64,000 nucleotides of DNA, taken from Hexactinellida sp. DTS-2022. Its lineage: Eukaryota > Porifera > Hexactinellida. The stretch's first letter is position 1. Each line of letters starts with the position of its first letter. The stretch is from contig JAPNXP010000005.1 in assembly GCA_028753945.1 (NCBI GenBank), positions 620,001-684,000 of the forward strand, in the 5' to 3' direction. The notes beneath the pieces are model-generated. The model did no database searches. It saw only the letters and a program-made list of their open reading frames with translations, and was not told where the DNA came from. This document shows, piece after piece, positions 10,835 to 24,400 of the stretch. A program made the translations under genes and the position numbers.

Positions 10835-13800
10835 CTATACACTCGTCTCGTTAAGATTACGAGCCCTTACAGCTCCTGGCGATTGAGCCCCATACCCCTG
10901 TGGAATATTGGGCTGTGACGATGTCTTTTTAATCGGGAATGGACACCTCATAATAGGAGGCGTATATGTTATGGGGACCGATTGATCCATGCCTGTGAAA
11001 TTGGGAACGGACGGAGTTTGTCTTAACGCGTTTGGTAGTTTAGAATTCTGATGAGTTATATTGTAAGTTGGAACAGAAGCGCTAGTAGAACCAATTTGTG
11101 GTTCCTCAATTTTTTTTCTTGAGAACGAATTTGGATGTTTCTCTTCGCCTTTCCGTCTATGGGGGCTCGCGTTTGGTGCGGTATTTGAGCGCCGAATAAC
11201 TGGTCCCATGCCCTGGTGAGAGGGGGTAGGGGGCGTCGCTTTAGGGGTGATTATGTTTAATTGTGGCTCGACAGGTGGAGTTATTTTAACGTTAAACTGG
11301 TTAATCCAGTGTTCTGGTCCCACGAGTCGTGTAGGCATATGTGGGGTAATCTCGCATCCTGATTGGTCAGTTGCCTCGGGCGCCGGCTGTATTTCTCTTC
11401 GCTTGTAGAAAAGTAGATAAGCGTGTGACGTAAGCACTTTCTTATCATTCACCTAAAACAGCTGATCAGTTAAACTCTCTAGTTAGACACTAGCTTAATA
11501 GAGTCACCTCGGGACCAGGTTGCTTTGACCCGATTAAGCGGAGAAATATATTAACCGGTGGCTCTATTAAGCGGAGTCGACTAACGTATAATGCATTGAA
11601 GATGCTCGCTTTTATTTTGTAGGAAATAAAATAAATACACATAGTAAATTTTGTTATAACGAAATCTAAAGAACTAGGTATATCCAATCAATGAAACTTC
11701 GCTATATCGGAGTTTGCATAACGAGTCTACTATAATTACTTATCCAATGAGAGAATATACGTAATAACTCCGCTATAAGCGGATAGATCGTTATATCCCA
11801 GTTCGTATAAGCAGTATTTCGTTATAACGGGAGTATATATAGAACTTCGTTATAAGCAGTTTATTTCGTTAAAATTCGTTATATCATAGTTAGTTATAAG
11901 AGGATATATCGTTATAACGGGAGAATTATAACTTTGCTATAAGCGGGTATTTCGTTATAACGGGAGTTAACTGTACTCACCTCTTGCACCATATCATCAT
12001 CCAGTAGGTACCACTTGTTACTAATCGCGTTCTTACAAAACGCAGTATAATGTCCCCCAGTCATTCCCCCGTGATGATTCCCCACACCAAACAGATCGTA
12101 CATATTACCCTGAGATCCGTGCGAACAAACACTAATGTTACTAATGCTAGCTTCGATAGGCTTATCGGGGAAATCCTGAGTGCTACAAGGAACTGGGATA
12201 TTATCTGGGATAGAAGGTTCTTGTATTTTAGTTTTCTTCTGTTTTTTTGTAGTTTTCTTCTTGCTAACTACTGTGTCGCTATCGGTAATGTGTGTTTGTC
12301 CGGTTTGTGAAAAGCCGGGTATTAAGTAGTGTTCTACTGCCGCCTTGTTAATCATGAAGGGAGTCAGATCAAGGTTAGTAAGCGGGAAATCTATCATAGT
12401 ATCTAGCTTCTGACGTAAGTATCCTACCTGTAGAACACAGATATACAGTAGAGCATCGTTATTGGAACACCAGGGGACCGTCTTATTATGTTCGTATTAT
12501 CCGGAAATTTGTATTAATCGGAATTCGTATTAATCGGAGTCATTTCCATGCATTTGTATAGCAGTATAAGCTAGGAGAATAAAACCTTGTACTCCTTAAT
12601 TAACCGATATTTCGTTATATGTTCTTATTAGTTCGTGGAATAGCAAGGGGAATTTTTGAAAGAAATTTGCTACTCAAATTGCTATTTGAGGAACACAATT
12701 AACATTAAATGCTCGCTTGGGGACTGAAAAGAACAATTGCTATTAGGGCATAGCCAGGATTTCAGAATAATATATTCAGGTATTTTTATTTCTGAAATAA
12801 GTGAATAATACACTCTCAACTGTCTACAGTAATCCTATGAACTTAATAGCATATAGCATCTCAATAGACTCGACTTAAATAGTAATTACCCATAGACGGC
12901 AGGGGCTTTTAGTCTACTGATTTTTAGCTTAGTTTGTATGGGCTTTTATAGACCGTCTAGATATAAGCAAACTTTATCTATACAGTAGAATCTCGTTAAT
13001 ACGAACACGGTTAATACTAAATTCCGGTTAATACGAACACTATTACAGTCCCCTTCAAAGTCATTTCAATAGAAATTAAATTGGTTAATACCATAGCATT
13101 TTATACGTTAAATTTAGAGGTGTATTGGGACTTGAATTTTGGATCTAAAAGTAAAGTACATTAAAACCTCTAGAAAGTGAACACCCTGGGGACCAGCCAA
13201 AACGTTCACTTTTGAGAGGTGTTCACTTTTCACGATTTATCATACCGTGTGTCTTAAGCAAAGAGAAAATTTGGGACCGAGAAAAAATGCTCATATTTTG
13301 GAGTTGTTCATTTCTTGGAGGTGTTCACTTTCAATAACCACTATGGTTATTGAAAGTGTATTATACAACCATTTGTAAATACGCTCCTAATTCTGGTCTT
13401 ATCCAATTTCCATACGCCTAAATCACAATTTAATGTTACGGTATAGGCGATGATTCCAAATTTTCGCGCTCCTAAATTTAAATTTTCCCAAAATCATGCT
13501 CCAAAAGGAGCGTCTCGCGCTCCTAGATAATTCCTTGAATTGGTATTGTAATTGGAACAAATTTAGATTTGAGAGTCGACCCATGGGACATGTTAGTACC
13601 GGTTACATTGCCCCATAGCGGCCAACTGCCATAATGTAAATACAAACAATGCCAGGCTAATAGGAACTATAATAGGAACCAAATCAACCAATACGTAACT
13701 ACTCAATTTACTCGAAGTCCAGTTATTTTTCAAACTATGAAATATTATACCAAAAGTTCTGAAATGAAAGTATTTCCTTTCACTACATTCCTGACTGGAT

Positions 13801-16800
13801 GGAGTCACCATGTGCATCAGAAGAGGCGGCACACAAACAGATGCCACATTCCACTCAGTTCCACCACCTAGCTCTGCTATAAGATACGAGACACATTCTC
13901 TATAGCATTCTACTAACAAACTACTTTCCTTCCATAGCACAAACTAGCTAACTAGCAAATAATAACAAAATGGCAGTTCGATTCCCTGACCCGATACACC
14001 CCGTAGACCCTGTCGAGTTGGAAATACACCAACTGTTCGACCGAATAATTATGTGTGTCCAGCAGCGACGAGTGGCACTCATAACCACATACCGCGACAC
14101 ACGCGACCAAATAGCCGCTAGGCCCATAGAGCGCGCGAGAAAAGAAGAAGAACTAATCGCACTCAAAACCGAAACCGAGCGTCTCTTCCAAATGAATGAA
14201 TTGAGAGAAACCCAGGAGCGAATCCTAGCGGAACTAGAACATGCGCTAGCAGAGGTGAGGGTACCCCAGCCCGAGACACGCGTGGTGTTCCGAGGCACCT
14301 GTGGACACCTGGAGCAGGTGATCGCAGGTGTGGGAGAGGTAGTCGAGGAGGAGGTGCCCGTTGTACCCCGATATGAAGAAATGAGACCGATTGTAGCTGT
14401 CGGGAAGAGAGGACAAGCTCCTGGAGAGCTCTTGCATCCTCGTGGCGTCGCTATCGATGAGAACACAAATCTAATTTATGTCGCAGAAGGGTTTGATTCC
14501 AATAGAGTCTCAATCTTCTCGGAGACAGGCGAATTCCTAAATACTTTCACAAACCAAGCCATGATAGCGCCATACGGTATAGCGATCCATCAAGACAACC
14601 TGTACGTGACGGACACAGGAGTACACGCTGTGTTCCGATTCAAAATAGAGGCTGACATGCGTCTCGTCGCTAGCCTAGGGAGTAAGGGATCTGGTGTGGG
14701 ACAGTTCAATATCCCTCACGGACTCACCGTCTCTACCAACGGAGATGTGTTCGTAGCGGATTATAACAACCACAGAATCCAAGTCCTAGATGACTCCCTA
14801 CACTTCCAAAGATCCATAACGCATCAAGCAATGCGATACCCGCAAGACGTTAAACTGACACCAGAAGAGGTGTACGTGCTAGCTGGTAGATACATACTCG
14901 TGTTAACCTACACAGGGGATATGATACGCTCTTTCGATACGCAACCTGGGTATAGGGAATTTTTCATTAATCCTGACTTCTTCTGTTTGGACGCACATCA
15001 TAACATAATACTCGGACAGTGGGGTACTCAGAATATCAAAATACTATCCAAAGAGGGCACACACCTACACACCATACAGAGACCAGGGGACAGAGGATAC
15101 TTGAGGGGAATAGATCTAACTAATAATCTAAATATAGTAGCTGTGTATAGAGGTGCAGCTAACCAGCTAATTATATTCTCTAGTTAATGTGTGATATTGT
15201 TATTATTAAAATTAATAGTATTATGACACTATTCGTAGTAAACTTGTTTAAACTCCACTAAACGCATTATATTTCAAACCGTACAGTATTTGACACTTTA
15301 TTACAGTGGATGCCGGTTATAAGAACATCGTCGGGAACTGCATATAATGTTCTTATAACCGGTAGGATATATGGCAACCGTTTTTCAACATAGTGTTCTA
15401 ATATCCGATATGTTCTTATAACCGGTGTGCTTAATACTGCTTATAGTTATATCCGACATCTACTGTATCACCTTTGGGGACATTAATACGAATTCCGGAA
15501 AACGCATTTTGACGGTCCCCTGGTGTTCGTACTAACGAGGTTGGTTCTACTGTATAGGGTGCCCTATCTATTTATATAAGAAATGCCCTCTTATTTCCAG
15601 GGGGTTGTTATTTAATGAATTCATACCAAGCTGCTAGCTGCTACAATTGAATTAGTAGCAAATATAATTAATTATTCTATTTATAAGTACAATACATAGT
15701 TAGCATAGTAATTATCAAATAGAATCTCTATAAACGGGATAATACAACTGAATAGTATTAAGGCATAGCCAGGATTTCAGAATAATATATTCAGGTATTC
15801 TTATTTCTGAAATAAGTGAATAATACACTCTCAACTGTCTACAGTAATCCTATGAACCTAATAGCAATAGCATCTCAATAGACTCGACTTAAATAGTAAT
15901 TACCCATAGACGGCAGGGGCTTTTGGTCTACTGATTTTATGCTAAGTTTGTATGGGCTTTTATAGACCGTCTAGACTCTAGATATTAGCGACCTTTATCT
16001 ATACTATACAGTAGAACCTCGTTAGTACGAACATGGTTAATACTAAATTCCGGTTAAGCGAATACACTGTAAATTAATTGACAATAATATAATAAATTAA
16101 TTGACAATAATATACAGTTACTATTAAGCGAACTCCACTGTACTTCATTAAATACGCTTACTTAGTTATATATCAGCCAATATACTACACTGCTATTAAA
16201 TACACTGTATCTTAAAGCTTTTATAGACCGTCTAGAAATAGACCGTCTACATATAAGGATGCTCTATATTAAACTGCTATTAAATACACTGTATGTATAT
16301 AAAATGACAATACTAATGTATGTCTCGCCTGTCTGAATCTCTTTAAATGCACGATTAACACGCTTGGGGTATCCAGGAAGTCCAGTTTCTTAATCCCTGG
16401 TTTCTTGCCTTTGCAAGCGGAGCAGTACCACTCCTCTCCCTCGCAGAGCTCTTCTCGCTGAGTCAGCAGATCGAAACAGTCCGTGAGACTAGCCTTGTGA
16501 GACTTCCGGAAGAATATCTGAGTGTTCTTAACGGAGATGCACTCCTCACAGCTGAACTCCTGGTACCGACCGAACACTCTATAGCATAGTACAGGATAAT
16601 ACAGGGAATTAAACCTTGTACTCCTTAGCCGAATACTATATAGTAGTACAAGGATACTTTAAGTTTGTTTACCTATTTGCTTGTTTGTTTGTTTGTTAGT
16701 TAGTTAGTTAGTCGAAACGGTTTTTCAAACCAATTCTTTTCATGGAAATAAAGTAAAAAAAATCCGATAGTTAGAATAAACCTATTGAAAATAAAACAAA

Positions 16801-18263
16801 ATTGGAATTTCTTACACATTTAGAAGTTAGAAAAAACATATTAGTTAGATAAACCCGAAGTAAGAAAAACCCGGTTTCGACTGTACAAGGATACTCCAAT
16901 CGGAATGCTAGGCGGTTGTACCGATTTCTGGGCCGAGGCTTTTCATTTTAAGTGATCCTGTCTTTATTTACTTTTACGAATAAAGATAAACAAACACTTA
17001 TACGTATATCGTCAACACCATTTCAATATAAAACCTGGCTTCGCAATATGAATTTTGTGTGAATAAATACATTGCCTGTGCCTGAATAATACATTAGAGA
17101 AGGTGTTGCCCGACATACAAGTACATCAATTTATTCTAACTATCGGTTTTTTCTTAATATTTTTATCTGAAACGAAATGGTTGGAAAACCCGGTTTTAAC
17201 TGTATTTACTATTTTTAAAAAGGTGTATAAGTAATCCCAACATAACTTGCCTTGATTTAATGTCATTATCCCATTCTAGCAACACGCGTAGGTATTGCTG
17301 TCCCGCGTTTGTTATTGATCTCTCGAGAGGTCTAAGCAAGTAAATAACAACAAATATACAATCTTATTAGAGTCCACTACATGTAAACTAGTAAACAATT
17401 AAGTAAATTCGGTTATAACGTACCCCCTCGGGAATTAAATAAGTACGTATTATCCGAGTTTACACTACAGTAGAGCATCGTTAGTACGAAAGCGGTTAAT
17501 ACGAAATCCGGTTAAAACGTACACTATTTCATTCCCCTTCAAATCATTTTCAATACAAATGACACTGGTTAATACGAATTCCAGATAAGGAGTACACAAT
17601 TTGACGATCCCCTGGTGTTCGTACTAACAAGGTTCTACCATACATAGAAATACAATAGTATACGTACTAACCCAGGTACGTTATAACGAGTACTACTGTA
17701 GGAACTTACTTTATAGTTTGTGAATGCAAGAGAGGTCTGGTCTCGTAAGGCGATAGGATAGTTTTGCCAGGCATCCCGTCTACCATTTTAATCTTAAACA
17801 TTCGATGTATGACATCCAACTAAACAACAAATAAATAAATAAAATAACAAACACATACAGTAAACACCTCAATATATGTACAGTTTTATGTCATATACAG
17901 TCAGGTTTTGCTATTATGAACATTCAAGGTACCAAAAATTGTGTTCATAATAGAGCGACTTAATAATAAGCGAACTCAACTTAATACAAACCCTATGTAA
18001 GTTGTTAAATTGGGACCATAGGGCTTGTTCATAATAAAAGTCCATATTAAGCAGACGAAAACTGTTCACACAATAAGCAGACCTAACTGTATATAAATTC
18101 GTATTCTGTTTAAGTTAACTCACTAATTCTAAGTCAAGCGCCTTAGTCCTGGCCAGCAGCCTCTGCATAACTAGATTCTCAATCTCCCCAACCTCGATAT
18201 CCCTTGAGACTTGTAGTATGAAGGGATAGGTAAACCTAATTACACATGTAGTGTATTAATATC

Positions 18264-18299
<36 letters not shown>

Positions 18300-18406
18300 A
18301 TTTTGTTCTATTTGCTGTTGTTTAAGCTATTAATCTTGTTTTGTGTTGTGTTATTGTTTATTTTGTTATATTTGTTTTTTGTTGTTATTGTTATTTATGT
18401 TGTTTA

Positions 18407-18439
<33 letters not shown>

Positions 18440-21400
18440 AGCTATTAATCTTGTTTGTGTTTATAATGTTGTCGTTGTTTGTTATATTTGTTATAGTTGG
18501 TGTTGTTGTTGTTGTTGTTTACAAAGAGGTAACTAAATGAACTAACCTTCTAGGATGGTATCCGTACATATACACATTCATACAAATCAGAGATATATTC
18601 TCAAACTCCCCCTCAGAATGTTCAGGTTTCGGTAGAATAAAAGCGTAGAAGAAGTCTCCTCTATTCTGTACCTCAGAAACGGTATCATTGTCGCTAACTA
18701 TTCTACCGTAGCTATCGCTGTACACCTCGAATATAAGAATATACTCAACGGGCACATCTTCTCTGTTGGCAACCTCGCGCTTTATGTCAAGTGCAGTGCA
18801 TATTAGAGGCACTGTTAATCCTATACACACACTTATAAAGTATATACTGTAAGCTACCAGTAAATATATTCATTCTTTCAAACACTTAATTATAATTTAT
18901 GCCTTATCCGAATAGTCCGATATTTGGGTTGACCAAAAAATTATTGTCAAATTGTCGATAATTTGTTGAATACGCTAGATTCTCGTTAATAGGAACAAGG
19001 ATAAGGGAAATATCGGTTATGAAGTACAAGGTTTAATCCCCCTAGCGGCCTAGCCTATACAAATCCATACAAGTAGCTCATGTTAACACAAACAAGTTTC
19101 GACTGTCCGATGGTGTTCGTACTAAAGAGGTTCTGCCATATATTACGTGTTAAACAAGTGGAGTGTTAATAGAGCTTACAATAATATATACTACTAGCCG
19201 GGTGCCCGCGCTTCGCCGCGGTATTCAAATTCACGGGATGTCTTATAATGAGTTTATGATTTGAAATATGACGGATATGTAATATGACGGATGTGAAATG
19301 TGAAATATGACGAATATGACATTCCGTATAACAACTAATCCTAATTAATCCTAATACTATACTATATTCCTAACCTATGCGTGTGTTCTGCACTGCTGGT
19401 GCGGTGTGCTTGACCACGGTGACGTAGAGAGGGCGTATCTGTCTCTGCGGAATCGGGAGAGACAGACAGAGGAATGTCTCCAGAGACACACTCGTCTTGG
19501 AACAGGATTTGCAGGATATGGACGAGAAGAACACTCCATGGAACAGCTGGGATATTATCGTGTTCGGAGAGTTTATCAGCTGCGACTGTCCGCCCAACAG
19601 ACCGGGGGGAGGGGCTGGTAGCTTAGACTTAGAGAATAGTCCCTAGGGGAGAGTATGAACATTCCATAGCGACACTGTAGTATCCATATAAACTTGTTTA
19701 TAAAGTCATTAAATACGCTTACTTAGTTATATATCAGCCAACAGCATTTCAATATAAAAACCCGATTTTTTGATATTACAAAAAAGACTTTGCCAGTGTC
19801 TAAAAATTACATTAGAAAAGGTGTTGGTCAATATTTAAGTTAATCGGCATAGTAAGTATTAACATTTTAACCAAGTTTATAAAGCAGTATGTATTTCTAT
19901 GAGGAGTAAACTCAGTTAGTACGTACACTCGGATAATACGTACTTATTTCCATTCCCGAGGGGGTACGTTATAATCGAGTTACATACCAAAATTCCTTGA
20001 ATAACATAACATAAAGTAAAGTTGAATAAAGTAGGGCTAAAACGAATACAGTCGACTCCGCTTAATAGAGCCACCGGCTAATATATTTCACTGCTTATTG
20101 GGGTCAAAATTTCACAGGATTTATAGGACGGAATTACAGTTTGACTTGGCTTAAAATATTTTCGGTTAATATATTTCTCCGCTTAACCGGGTCAAAATTT
20201 CACAGGATTTATAGGAAGGAATTACAGTTTGACTCGACTCAAAATATTTTCGGTTAATAGATTTCTCCGCTTAATCGGGTCAAGGCAACCTGGTCCCGAG
20301 GTGACTCTATTAAGCGGAGTCGACTGTATAGCGAATATATAGAAACCTTTTTATACTTCACTTGTGTCCTGAGGTCCTCATGCATATTGTCTAGCATCCA
20401 CAGCAAGAACTCCTGAGCATCATGCTGCATGTAACCTCTGTATTGCTCTCCGTGCTTCATAACTGTGTGGATAAAGAACCAGGATACCCTATAGGGAGGT
20501 AGGAATGCAGGTTATGTACAGTGGATAATGTATATATACAGTCGAAATCGGATTATTTTTCCAATTCTTTTCATGGATAATTCGACAAAATAATCCGATA
20601 AGACAAATAAACCCGGTGGGATATCCATGCAAAATGGTATATTTATCATAATTTTCATCGAATATTAATAAAGACTAAATAGTCCGATAAAACAAAATAA
20701 TTCGATGAAAAATAATCCGATTTCGACTGTATAGGTGAGGTCTGCTTATTGTGAACAGTTTTCGTCTGCTTAAATGGGACCTTAGGGCTTGTTCATAATA
20801 AAACGACGAAAAATCGAAATCGTTCACAATCCGGACTACACTTATATTTTAAATTATAACACCTCTTTACTAAAAGCAAAAATGCTCTCTTAATCAGTTC
20901 AACATTTTTCGCATAAAATTGTTGTTAAAATATAATTAACCAATAAGTCATAGTAGCCCAATAGTTTAATCTGAATCGATAAAACCATTCAAAAAGAAAC
21001 AAGTTTAACCAAAAAAATAACAACAATGATTCAAAAATAGCGAGTGTAGGAAAAAAAACACTTTTAATAGAAAGTTATGAAAATATTTGTAGACCGTAGT
21101 TTTTGTTGCTTGACACACAAACTAATCTCCCGTTTGTATCTATAGCTATTCCTTGGGGCCGATATAACATTCCTTGTTGGTGTCCCTCTCTTCCTATGGT
21201 GTGTAGGAGGTTGCCTGCTGGGGAGAATACACGAATGGAGTGTGTGCCTTCATCGCTAATGACAAAGTTGTTGTTTGCGTCCAAACAGAAGAACCGTGGC
21301 TCTAACACATCCATTCCTTCTCCACAGCTAATGAGAGAGTGTAGCATGTCTCCCTCTAGTGACAGTACCAGCATACACGGATTCTCGAATGGACACAGTA

Positions 21401-24400
21401 CGTATACGCGGTCATGCGATAGCTTGACGTCAAATGGCCATAATAATACCTGATGTGTGATGTTCCTAATATGGTTTAGGTTTGTGTCGAATACACAGAT
21501 TCTGTGGTTATCGCAATCTGCTATGAACACCTGTCCGTTGGGATCTGTTGTTAGTTGTTGAGGATGTTGGAATTCTCCGTTATTCAATCCCTCCTTACCG
21601 ATCTGCTTAACGAAGCTAAAATCAGTTAGCGAGTATTTGCTTACATTGTGTTCCATTTCGCTACTAACATACAAACTATTCTCATGAATAGCTATGCCAT
21701 ATGGAGTATACAACAGTCCGTCACCTAACTGATTGAGATACTCTCCTGTTTCGGAGAATATCTCTACTCTACCATTGTTCCGATTAGCTACGAATATTTG
21801 GTTTGTAGCTTCGTTAATCGCGACACCTAATGGCTCATTCAACTCGCCAGGAGCTGAACCTTGTTTCCCAGTAGCGACAGTGGGCAGTTGGAATGTGGCG
21901 TAGTTAGGCCCTACTGGTACCTGTGTAATCTCTCCGAGACGGGAAATGCTCGCTTCGAGGTCTCGTGTGTCGCACTGCCACTTGAATTCTGTCTCTGCTG
22001 GAATGTTCGTTCTCAGTTCCCTCATTTTATGTTCCAGTTCTGAGACCGTTCTCTCCTGCATGGACTTTAGAGGGTTCTCCTTCAAAAGTGTCTGTAGAGC
22101 TGTCCGGGCGGTGGTTAGTTGTTTGTCCATTTCTTGTCGAGCCACCTCTGCGGCTCTCTTCTCCTCGCGTGCGTCGCGGACCTGAGTCAGCAGCTGAGCT
22201 CTGCGGAGATTCAGTCGCGCTATGAGGCCGTCTATGGCTCTGTTTATTCGTGTCTCTACGGGGTATGCTGCTGGAGGGGGAATGGGATAGCGAGCTGCCA
22301 TTTGATTGTTTGTAGAAGAATAGTTGTATAGTTTAGGTATGAATTGGTTGCTTTGTTTATTCTGTGTATTTATAGCTGTGTTATGATTTGTTTGTTGCAA
22401 CAAATAACAACAATGATTATATGATGATGTGAGTATAATGTGGTAGTACACAACAACACGAGTTATACACATGTATGTAGTTATGTCTCGTTACTAGGAT
22501 GCTGTAAGGAATGTGGTTAAGAGTTCATTAATTTTGTATAGTTGCAATATTCAGTATACAACATATTATATTATACTGTAGATTTAATTTTGATAGTTGC
22601 AATATTCGTTATAGAATAACAAGAGCATTCTCTTAATATGAATTGCTATTAATGTTAAAAAAATTTATGAAAACTTTTGAAAACATTTTTTCTATGATTA
22701 CAAGCCCTTAAGGTCCCAATTTAATATCTTACATAGGGTTTGTATAAAGTTGAGTTCACTTATTATGAAGTCTCTATTATGAACACAATTTTTGGTCACT
22801 TGGATATTCATAATAAAAAAACCTGACTGACTAAAATTGCTTACAATAAGCAGACCTGACTGTAAGATGTTTGGCTGTAATATTATTGATAATGTAATAG
22901 ATTTGGTTGAATTAATGTAAGGGAAAAAGATATTATTCCTTGTTGCGTGAAAAGACAAATATAGTAGAACCTCGTTAATACGAACACCAACGGACGGTAA
23001 AATGTGTTCGCTTTATCCGGAGTTCGTATTAACTGAGTAATACCGATTGAATTGTAGGGACCTGATTTTGTGGAACTGTTACCCGGAAATTCGTTTAACC
23101 GTGTTCATACTAACGAGGTTCTACTGTACTTAATTAATAAAGATATTTCCATAAACAAAATAAGTATTATCGTACCTGCTATCATATTGCCCGAGCCACA
23201 TACTCTTAAGCAAGTTCGCAACCTGTTGAGTCAGCTCCCCTCTAGTTCCAAATCTGTTTTTCTTCTTAGACTTGTGGCATTCTCTCAGATCCACTGCATA
23301 CTGGTCCGTAACCAGATACCTGGCCAGTTCCTCGGTATTGCTTAGACACTGCATGACTGTGCTTATGAAACAGGTGTTGCCGTGGTTGCATATTCCCACC
23401 AGGCCAGGAAGGTTGTGCTTCAAGTTGGAAAGCTAAAGGGATACATAGTTATAGGAAATGAGAGCAAAGTTAGGAAAGGGTATTACAGAGGTGTTCGTAA
23501 ATTGCAATTATTTATTTTCAGTCCCAAAGCAAGCATTTAATGTTATTTCCATTCCTCTAATAGCAAGTTATTTTCAGTCACCAAGCAAACATTTAATTTT
23601 AAAAAAAATACTTATGAATGTTAAATACTGTCCCTCTAATAGAGCAAGAATCGTGTATAGTATTTAAATGTCGAAAAAATGTGGTTACTATTACACGAAT
23701 ACTACTGTACTTATATATCGGGTGACCAGGGTTTTATACAAGATTTTTCTTCAGGGGGGGGAAAGTCTGCTAGTACCAGGCCCACCAGGCCAGGCAGGTT
23801 GTGCTTCAAGTTGGAAAGCTAAAGGGATTTAGAAGTTTTTTGACAGTCATTGCACCAAAGAATGTTTTTCTTAATTTAAACCTCATAAATGAATGTAAAT
23901 TAATGATGTGCAATTTCACGGGTACCATCAGTACACTTTTAACGTTATATAATTTTTAGCTTGGAAATAAACAGCCAGGAAAGTCCTTAAATCACGAATT
24001 TACCAATTTGAAAGTTTTTTGAAAGTCATTGCACCAAAAATAGGTTTTTCTTGGTCATAGTTATAGGAAATGAGAGCCAAGTTATGAAAGGTATTACAGT
24101 GGTGTTCGTAAATAGCAATTGCTCTATTAGTTATTTTCAGTCCCAAGCAAACATTTAATGTTAATTCTGTTCCTCTAATAGCAAGTTCGTCGAATTATTA
24201 AGCTCAATAATTTATCCAGGAGCGCGAGACGCTCCTTTTGGAGTATTATTTTGGGAAAATTTGAAATTAGGAGAGCGAAAATTTGGAATCTTCTTCTATA
24301 CCGCAACAATAATTTGTGATTTAGGCGTATGAAAATTGGATCAGACCAGGATTAGGAGCGTATTTACAAATGCCTGTATAATACATTGAGTATGCTAATG

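Noticed and set aside
13948-14466. Minus-strand 172-aa frame over the NHL gene at 13970-15187
   Set aside because: Shadow of the plus-strand coding sequence; Ser/Cys-rich with no domain.
19406-19621. Plus-strand 71-aa Arg/Glu-rich frame
   Set aside because: Antisense shadow of USP exon 4, which encodes the conserved LPIPQRQIRPLYVTVV segment.
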